This document shows positions 5,431 through 10,652 of a stretch of 10,652 bases of DNA, piece after piece (the first letter of the stretch is position 1; every line of letters begins with the position of its first letter). The stretch lies in assembly GCA_027002755.1 (NCBI GenBank), contig JALWZI010000160.1, positions 1-10,652 on the forward strand, written 5' to 3'. Position numbers and translations under genes: made by a program. Source of the stretch: Campylobacteraceae bacterium. Its GTDB lineage: Bacteria > Campylobacterota > Campylobacteria > Campylobacterales > Sulfurovaceae. The notes beneath the pieces are model-generated. The model saw only the letters and a list, made by a program, of their open reading frames with translations. It did no database searches and was not told the DNA's origin.

Positions 5431-5643
5431 CAGTGGGTAGTGGGTAGTGGGTAGTGGGTAGATTTTTAATGGAGAATTGAGAATTGAGAATGGAGAATTT
5501 TGGGGCGTTGCTCCACAGCGCGTGTTTTTGAAGGCGGGACTTCAGCTCCGCAATGCAAGGCTGAAGCCCTGCCCCTAATAACCAATAACCAATAACCAAT
5601 AACGGCGCCGCAGGCGCCTTCACTTGCGACTTGCGACTTTCGA
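5431..5643. repeat. Heptamer/hairpin repeat mosaic B (ispE/truB gap)
   Basis: In order: GTGGGTA four times (5433-5460); linker GATTTTTAATG; GAGAATT four times with one variant (5472-5499); hairpin GCGTTG-CTCCA-CAGCGC (5505-5521); the core double hairpin (5530-5576); CAATAAC three times plus a partial copy (5576-5603); perfect hairpin GGCGCC-GCA-GGCGCC (5604-5618); linker TTCA; and CTTGCGA, CTTGCGA, CTTTCGA (5623-5643), ending 3 nt before the truB stop. Every tract is a 7-nt period with a different sequence. The module order equals that of array C, so B and C are copies of one composite element whose outer heptamers differ. Confidence 0.92.
5530..5576 (+). repeat. REP/BIME-like double hairpin, copy 2 (degenerate)
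   Basis: This copy has the same 47-nt layout as the other three, but the first hairpin is damaged (GGGACTTCAGCTCC instead of GGGACTTCAGTCCC) and the outer GGAGG stem has become GAAGG. The second hairpin, AAGGCTGAAGCCCT, is nearly intact. The decay suggests an older copy than the ones at 4543, 6635 and 10531. Confidence 0.82.
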
Positions 5644-5646
5644 CGT

Positions 5647-6483
5647 TCATCCTCCCTCTCCTTTATACTTTTCGATCCGATTGAGTCGGTACTTTATTTC
5701 ACCCTCTTCAAACTCCAGGATACTGAAGAACCTGTCGGTCTCGACCACATAGAGGCCGTTCTCCTGTTTTTCAAAAAAGCGGGGTTGGAGCTTTTTGCCG
5801 AGTTCCAGCCACTGGGGATCGCCGAAGTAGCGGTTTTTGGGCAGGGCCAGGTAGTCGAGGGGGTCGAGGGGCTCCTGCTTGCCGATCCGGAACTTTCCTT
5901 CCCGGAGGCGCCGGAGGCTGCTGAGGGTGCCGGGGAGGTCCAGGGCCTCGGCGATCATCGCTCCCAGGCTGCGGATGTAGGTGCCTTCGCTTACGGTCGC
6001 GTCGAAGGTGACGAAAGGATGCCGGTAGTGAAGCAGCTTGAGCTCATGGATCGTCGAGCGGACCGTAGGCAGTTCGATATCTCCGCCCCGGCGCATCACA
6101 TCATAGGCCCGTTCTCCGGCGATCTTTTTGGCACTGTATTTGGGGGGCAGATACTCCAGCTCCCCCTCCAGGGAGGCGAGGATCTCCCGGAGCCGCATTT
6201 CATCGACCCGGGGAACGTCGCGGATGCTCTGGATATTCTCGATATCGAGGCTGGATGACTCCACCCCCAGCCAGAGGGTGGCCCGGTAGGTCTTGGGGGT
6301 TTTGGCCAGGTATTGGAAGAGTCTGGTGTACTGCCCCGTGGCGACGATGAGGCAGCCGGTGGCGAAGGGATCCAGGGTACCGGAGAAGCCCACCTTCTTC
6401 GTACCGTATTGCCGCTTGATGACGTTCATGTAGCGGTTGGAGGAGACAAAGATGGGCTTGTCCACGACAAAGAGGCGATTCAC
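5647..6483 (-). CDS. truB: tRNA pseudouridine(55) synthase TruB
   Basis: TruB converts U55 in the T loop of tRNAs to pseudouridine. The 278-residue protein has the N-terminal FVVDKPIFVSSN segment, the catalytic motif GFSGTLDPFATG with the nucleophilic Asp at residue 38, YSAKKIAGERAYDVMRRG (the second conserved block) and GTYIRSLG. The C-terminal region is less conserved. The start is GTG at 6483, preceded by GGAG at 6-nt spacing, although this site is inside a hairpin (6487-6503). The GTG overlaps the end of an upstream repeat-derived frame as GTGA. The stop TGA overlaps the ATG of the csrA-slot frame. In C. jejuni the order is, as I recall, helicase-truB-csrA-ispE-smpB. Confidence 0.96.
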   Translation of the reverse strand: MNRLFVVDKPIFVSSNRYMNVIKRQYGTKKVGFSGTLDPFATGCLIVATGQYTRLFQYLAKTPKTYRATLWLGVESSSLDIENIQSIRDVPRVDEMRLREILASLEGELEYLPPKYSAKKIAGERAYDVMRRGGDIELPTVRSTIHELKLLHYRHPFVTFDATVSEGTYIRSLGAMIAEALDLPGTLSSLRRLREGKFRIGKQEPLDPLDYLALPKNRYFGDPQWLELGKKLQPRFFEKQENGLYVVETDRFFSILEFEEGEIKYRLNRIEKYKGEGG

Positions 6484-6486
6484 AGG

Positions 6487-6503
6487 GCGCTCCTATGGAG
6501 CGC
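6487..6503 (-). promoter_or_regulatory. Perfect 7-bp hairpin hiding the truB Shine-Dalgarno
   Basis: GCGCTCC-TAT-GGAGCGC is a perfect 7-bp inverted repeat. In the mRNA the arm nearest truB carries GGAGCGC, and its GGAG lies 6 nt before the GTG start, so pairing would block it. As at ispE, the outer arm borders a heptamer tract (AGTGAGG) and an upstream frame runs through the hairpin to end on the start codon. Confidence 0.55.
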
Positions 6504-6758
6504 AGTGAGGAGTGAGGAGTGAGGAATTTCTTTAACTAGTAACGAGTAACTAGTAACGAGTAACCGATTTTTGATTGAGAATTGAGAATTGAGAATTGAG
6601 AATTTTGGAGCGCTGCTTCGCAACGCGATTTTATGGAGGCGGGACTTTAGTCCCGCAAAGCAGGGCTGAAGCCCTGCCCCCAATAACCAATAACCAATAA
6701 CCAATAACAGCGCCACAGGCGCCTTCAGTTCCTCACTCCTCACTCCTCACTCCTCACT
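6504..6758. repeat. Heptamer/hairpin repeat mosaic C (truB/uvrD gap)
   Basis: In order: AGTGAGG three times (6504-6524); AACTAGT/AACGAGT alternating four times plus AACCGAT (6534-6568); linker TTTTTG; ATTGAGA four times (6574-6601); hairpin GCGCTG-CTTCG-CAACGC with one mismatch (6610-6626); the core (6635-6681); CAATAAC four times (6681-6708); hairpin GCGCC-ACA-GGCGC (6710-6722); linker TTCAGTT; and CCTCACT four times (6731-6758), ending 6 nt before the uvrD stop codon. The middle is a close copy of array B from the ATTGAGA tract to the TTCA linker. The outer tracts are unrelated in sequence but keep the 7-nt period. Confidence 0.92.
6635..6681 (+). repeat. REP/BIME-like double hairpin, copy 3
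   Basis: GGAGGCGGGACTTTAGTCCC, then GCAAAGC, then AGGGCTGAAGCCCT, then GCCCCC. The first stem is perfect with loop TTTA instead of TTCA; the second stem is perfect. The final CCTCC has become CCCCC, weakening the outer stem. Confidence 0.87.
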
Positions 6759-6764
6759 CGAAGA

Positions 6765-8822
<2,058 letters not shown>

Positions 8823-8867
8823 GGGTCGTTTCCTCTCCCTGAACAGTTTTGTTCCAAAATTAGAAAT

Positions 8868-8873
8868 ATTATA
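8868..8873 (-). promoter_or_regulatory. Helicase-operon -10 box
   Basis: TATAAT reads from 8873 to 8868 on the minus strand, in GAGGATATAATATTTC, with a start expected about 40 nt before ATG 8822. It lies in the AT-rich 230-nt intergenic region shared with the divergent lysR gene. No clear -35 box is visible. Confidence 0.6.
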
Positions 8874-8915
8874 TCCTCTAAGGTTTAAACTCTTCCGTCA
8901 GAGATGCCTCCATAA

Positions 8916-8930
8916 ATCTATTTCATAGAT
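8916..8930. promoter_or_regulatory. Candidate LysR-type operator 1
   Basis: ATCTAT-TTC-ATAGAT is a perfect 15-bp dyad with the T-N11-A spacing typical of LysR-family binding sites. It lies 123 nt before the divergent lysR start and about 45 nt behind the helicase -10 box. Confidence 0.45.
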
Positions 8931-8964
8931 GATAATTCATAATAAATATAAAATGGAAGTGTCA

Positions 8965-8979
8965 ATAAGTTTACCTTAT
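8965..8979. promoter_or_regulatory. Candidate LysR-type operator 2
   Basis: ATAAG-TTTAC-CTTAT is a second 15-bp dyad with T-N11-A spacing, centred 49 bp from the first. A possible lysR -10 box, TATATT (8983-8988), lies just downstream, so binding here could repress lysR itself. Confidence 0.4.
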
Positions 8980-9052
8980 GCTTATATTCGTTAGAATGTT
9001 AATATGTATCGATAAACATTAGATTTCATGAAAGCGGGAGGAGCAGGGGGCT

Positions 9053-9955
9053 ATGCTGAAGGATTTCACGAAACTGGAGACATTTTTGACGGTGGTTCGG
9101 GAGCGAAGCTTCTCCCGGGCTTCGGCCAAGCTGGGGATCTCCCAGCCGGCGGTGACCCAGCAGATCAAGTTCATCGAGGGGTACCTGGACACCAAGGTGA
9201 TCGAACGCAAGAAGAACGGGATCCGCCTCACCAACGCCGGGGAGGAGCTCTACAAAGTCGCGGTACGGCTGGAGAAGTGTATCCATGAAGCCGAAGGGGA
9301 TATTCTCAAGATCATCAACAAAAAGATCACCTTCAAACTGGGAACCTCCTTCACCATCGGCAACTATGTCCTCCCGGGAGAGTGTCTCAATACCCTGAGC
9401 GAAGTGATCAACAACGATGTGAAACTCATCGTCGAAGTGAGCCGGAAGATCGTGGAGGAGGTCAAGAACCACAAGATCGATCTGGGCCTGATCGAGGCCC
9501 ATGTGGCCGATGACGACCTGATTGTCAGGGAGTGGCGGGAGGATGAGCTGGTGGTCTTCAGCAACGTGCCGATCCCCAAGGTTCTGCGGCCCGAGGATCT
9601 CTATGAGTTCAAATGGGTCTGCCGCGAAGAGGGGAGCCAGACCCGGATGGTGGTCCAGGAGGTCTTCGAGGAGCTGGGGGTCCGCTGCAAGGATTTCAAC
9701 GTTCTCTCCGAAGTCTCCAATACCACGGCGGTTCTCCAGACGGTCAAGAAAAGTAAAAAAGATACCGAGCATCCCACCGTCTCCATCGTCTCCCATTACG
9801 CCATCGCCGACGAGGTACAGAACGGCACGCTTTACGAAGCGCGTATCCAGGGTTATACGATGATGCGCAAGTTCTACATCGTCTACCACAAAGACAACAA
9901 GCACAACGCCTACGTGAACAATACGGTGGATTTTATTCTTTCCGGCAAGTGCTGA
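9053..9955 (+). CDS. LysR-family transcriptional regulator
   Basis: This 300-residue protein has the normal LysR layout. An N-terminal winged helix-turn-helix (residues 1-62) has recognition helix region SRASAKLGISQPAVTQQIKF and wing KNGIRLTNAGEELY; a linker helix follows; and residues about 92-295 form a two-lobe effector domain (FKLGTSFTIGNYVLP onward). The start ATG 9053 is preceded by GGAGGAG (about 9 nt). The ligand is not predictable. The neighbours are a divergent housekeeping helicase and a convergent periplasmic rhodanese, so a link to sulfur metabolism is a guess. The upstream region has two T-N11-A dyads consistent with autoregulation. The stop TGA lies inside an AGTGCTG heptamer tract, which may define a changed C-terminus (SGKC). 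Confidence 0.94.
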   Translation: MLKDFTKLETFLTVVRERSFSRASAKLGISQPAVTQQIKFIEGYLDTKVIERKKNGIRLTNAGEELYKVAVRLEKCIHEAEGDILKIINKKITFKLGTSFTIGNYVLPGECLNTLSEVINNDVKLIVEVSRKIVEEVKNHKIDLGLIEAHVADDDLIVREWREDELVVFSNVPIPKVLRPEDLYEFKWVCREEGSQTRMVVQEVFEELGVRCKDFNVLSEVSNTTAVLQTVKKSKKDTEHPTVSIVSHYAIADEVQNGTLYEARIQGYTMMRKFYIVYHKDNKHNAYVNNTVDFILSGKC

Positions 9956-9969
9956 GTGCTGAGTGCTGA
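9948..9969. repeat. AGTGCTG heptamer tract across the lysR stop codon
   Basis: AGTGCTG occurs three times in exact phase (9948-9968). The first unit is inside the lysR coding sequence, and its junction with the second forms the TGA stop (9953-9955). A 7-nt tract containing TGA stops all three frames. Confidence 0.85.
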
Positions 9970-10003
9970 GAGGGTTTGACAATTTTCTTTAATAGATAAA
10001 ATT

Positions 10004-10017
10004 CCTCATTCCTCATT
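10004..10017. repeat. CCTCATT heptamer pair across the rhodanese stop codon
   Basis: Two exact CCTCATT units span the 3' end of the minus-strand rhodanese gene. On that strand they read AATGAGG and supply the last codons (N, E, E) and the TGA stop (10008-10006). It is short, but it has the same period and placement as the longer tracts. Confidence 0.6.
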
Positions 10018-10419
10018 CAGCCGTTCCACCGGCATTCCCAGCTCACGCCATCCGTATTCGATCCCCCCTTTCAGCTCATAGACCTTTTCGTAGCCCAGTT
10101 TTTCGCTGAGCCATTTGCCGACGGCCTTGCTCCGGTTGGCATGGGCGCAGTAGAGAATGAAGGGGCTCTTTTTGTCCCTGACGATCTGAGTGAACTTCTC
10201 CAGCCACTCCCGGACATGGGGGCGTCCCTGTTCATCGAAAAACATCATCAGATGCGCTCCTTTGATGATGCCCCGTTCCCGCCATTCGGCCGGGGTACGG
10301 ATATCGATGACCGGGATGCCTTCGGCCTGCATTTTTTGAAGAGTCCTGGCATCGATAGACTGAAAACCGGCCTGGATGGCGAGAGTTAGAGCGGTGAGGA
10401 TCAGCAAGATTTTTTTCAT
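10006..10419 (-). CDS. Secreted single-domain rhodanese (sulfurtransferase-like protein)
   Basis: Rhodaneses carry a persulfide on a catalytic cysteine and pass sulfur between donors and acceptors. The 137-residue product has an N-terminal signal peptide (MKKILLILTALTLAIQAGF), so it should act in the periplasm. One rhodanese domain follows: IPVIDIRTPAEWRERGIIKGA (in two parts, about 35-55), the active-site loop YCAHANRS with the C-x4-R pattern (cysteine present, so probably active), and LKGGIEYGWRELGMPV near the end. ATG 10419 is chosen because the signal peptide starts there and AGGA lies upstream. An in-frame start at 10461 would add 14 residues before the signal. The gene converges on lysR. 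The sulfur substrate is unknown. Confidence 0.92.
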   Translation of the reverse strand: MKKILLILTALTLAIQAGFQSIDARTLQKMQAEGIPVIDIRTPAEWRERGIIKGAHLMMFFDEQGRPHVREWLEKFTQIVRDKKSPFILYCAHANRSKAVGKWLSEKLGYEKVYELKGGIEYGWRELGMPVERLNEE

Positions 10420-10652
10420 GATAGGTTCCTGAAATGAGATGGCGTATCGTAGCGTATCCACTGTGTAACGTATATAAAACGGTGGAGATCCTGTTCATTA
10501 TGATATTAACCGGCGAGATTTTTTTCTATAGGAGGCGGGATTTCAGTCCCGCAATGCAGGGCTGAAGCCCTACCTCCAATGTTAGGATAATATCCACCGG
10601 AATAATAGTTTATCGGAGAAGGAGTTTCCAGGGGGATACCGGGTATTTCATC
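10420..10652. other. Gene-free right edge upstream of the rhodanese gene
   Basis: No gene is supported here. On the minus strand a TATATA stretch (about 10471-10477) could be the rhodanese -10 box, though far upstream. GCGTATC occurs twice, 10 nt apart (near 10442-10458). A small palindrome, GGATA-A-TATCC, is at 10585-10595. The core repeat occupies 10531-10577. A minus-strand frame is open from the right edge to about 10510, but much of it is repeat DNA. Confidence 0.4.
10531..10577 (+). repeat. REP/BIME-like double hairpin, copy 4 (solitary)
   Basis: GGAGGCGGGATTTCAGTCCC, then GCAATGC, then AGGGCTGAAGCCCT, then ACCTCC. Both inner hairpins and the outer GGAGG/CCTCC stem are intact (one stem pair has become T-G). 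The loops TTCA and TGAA are complementary. Unlike the other three copies it has no heptamer tracts or accessory hairpins beside it, which shows that the core is a separable unit. Confidence 0.88.

Larger units (their letters stand above)
5405..5650 (-). other. Repeat-derived open frame in the csrA slot between truB and ispE
   Basis: An 81-codon frame fills the whole truB-ispE gap. Its ATG (5650-5648) overlaps the truB stop as ATGA. AAGGAG (5663-5658) lies 7 nt upstream, which is ideal spacing. Its TGA (5407-5405) overlaps the ispE ATG as ATGA. Nearly all of its sequence is array B, so the peptide carries heptamer-encoded phrases such as LLVIGYW and FSILNSQFSI. In Campylobacter jejuni, as I recall, csrA (about 75 codons) lies exactly here. 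The first residues, MNVESRK, share M...SRK with the usual CsrA start MLILSRK, but nothing else resembles CsrA. It could be a csrA start and stop joined by repeat DNA, a translational coupler, or chance. No structured protein is predicted. Confidence 0.35.
6480..6743 (-). other. Repeat-derived open frame between uvrD and truB
   Basis: This 87-codon frame begins at a GTG inside a CCTCACT tract (no clear Shine-Dalgarno) and runs through array C to a TGA at 6482-6480, which overlaps the truB GTG as GTGA. Its central 53 residues align without gaps to the frame at 5405-5650, with about 45 identical by my count (LLVIGYWLLGAGLQPC and APKFSILNSQFSI are shared). The similarity follows from the shared repeat DNA. 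It could serve as a translational coupler opening the truB hairpin, or be non-coding. Confidence 0.22.

Noticed and set aside
5405..5650. Annotating the csrA-slot frame as CsrA
   Set aside because: Only the first residues (M...SRK) resemble CsrA. The rest is translated repeat DNA without the CsrA core, so it is listed as a repeat-derived frame.
4402..6758. CRISPR array
   Set aside because: The tandem repeats have 7-nt units without spacers, and the larger repeats are irregularly spaced and partly inverted. No cas genes are present.
9976..10002. Plus-strand promoter TTGACA ... TAAAAT after lysR, antisense to the rhodanese gene
   Set aside because: The spacer is only about 15 nt and the -10 match is poor; AT-rich sequence of this length gives such matches by chance.
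10505..10652. C-terminal end of a minus-strand gene entering from the right edge
   Set aside because: One frame is open from the edge to about 10510, but much of it is the core repeat and the peptide shows no recognisable domain. More upstream sequence would decide it.

Overview
The window looks like a fairly GC-rich chromosome of a member of the Campylobacterota (Epsilonproteobacteria), most likely a Sulfurovum- or Nitratifractor-like sulfur/hydrogen oxidiser. Three things point there: a CcsA domain of the fused CcsBA kind; the minus-strand order uvrD-truB-(csrA slot)-ispE-smpB, which I recall from Campylobacter jejuni; and a TTTTTGG-TATAAT promoter ahead of rpsP. The genus is an inference. 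No species was matched.

Layout. 3-836 (+) is the 3' end of a cytochrome c synthetase gene. 908-983 (+) is tRNA-Arg(CCT) with an encoded CCA. 1003-3159 (+) is a promoter followed by the tightly packed ribosome/tRNA-maturation operon rpsP-khpA-rimM-trmD-rplS. 3297-3881 (+) is an unrecognised small membrane protein, probably read from a nearly leaderless mRNA. On the minus strand come smpB (4353-3892), ispE (5408-4638), truB (6483-5647) and a UvrD/PcrA helicase (8822-6765), transcribed from right to left. A LysR-type regulator (9053-9955, +) is divergent from the helicase across an AT-rich intergenic region with two T-N11-A dyads. It converges on a secreted single-domain rhodanese (10419-10006, -). 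The right edge, 10420-10652, has no gene I can support.

The unusual part is the non-genic DNA of the minus-strand cluster. The three gaps (smpB/ispE, ispE/truB, truB/uvrD) are filled with a mosaic of tandem repeats. Every repeat has a period of exactly 7 nt, but the sequence differs from tract to tract. The tracts are separated by short perfect hairpins and by a ~47-nt REP/BIME-like double hairpin, which also occurs alone at 10531. Two gaps are copies of one composite element. On the operon-sense strand both read as one open frame (about 45 of 53 aligned residues identical by my count). Each frame ends in a 4-nt ATGA/GTGA overlap with the next gene's start, next to a hairpin that hides that gene's Shine-Dalgarno. 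One frame also starts in an ATGA overlap with truB behind a good Shine-Dalgarno and occupies the slot and approximate length of csrA. Heptamer tracts also supply the stop codons of ispE, lysR and the rhodanese gene. I infer a heptamer/hairpin repeat process that colonises gene ends, has probably replaced csrA here, and may now provide translational coupling inside the operon. Protein-level expression of these frames is untested.
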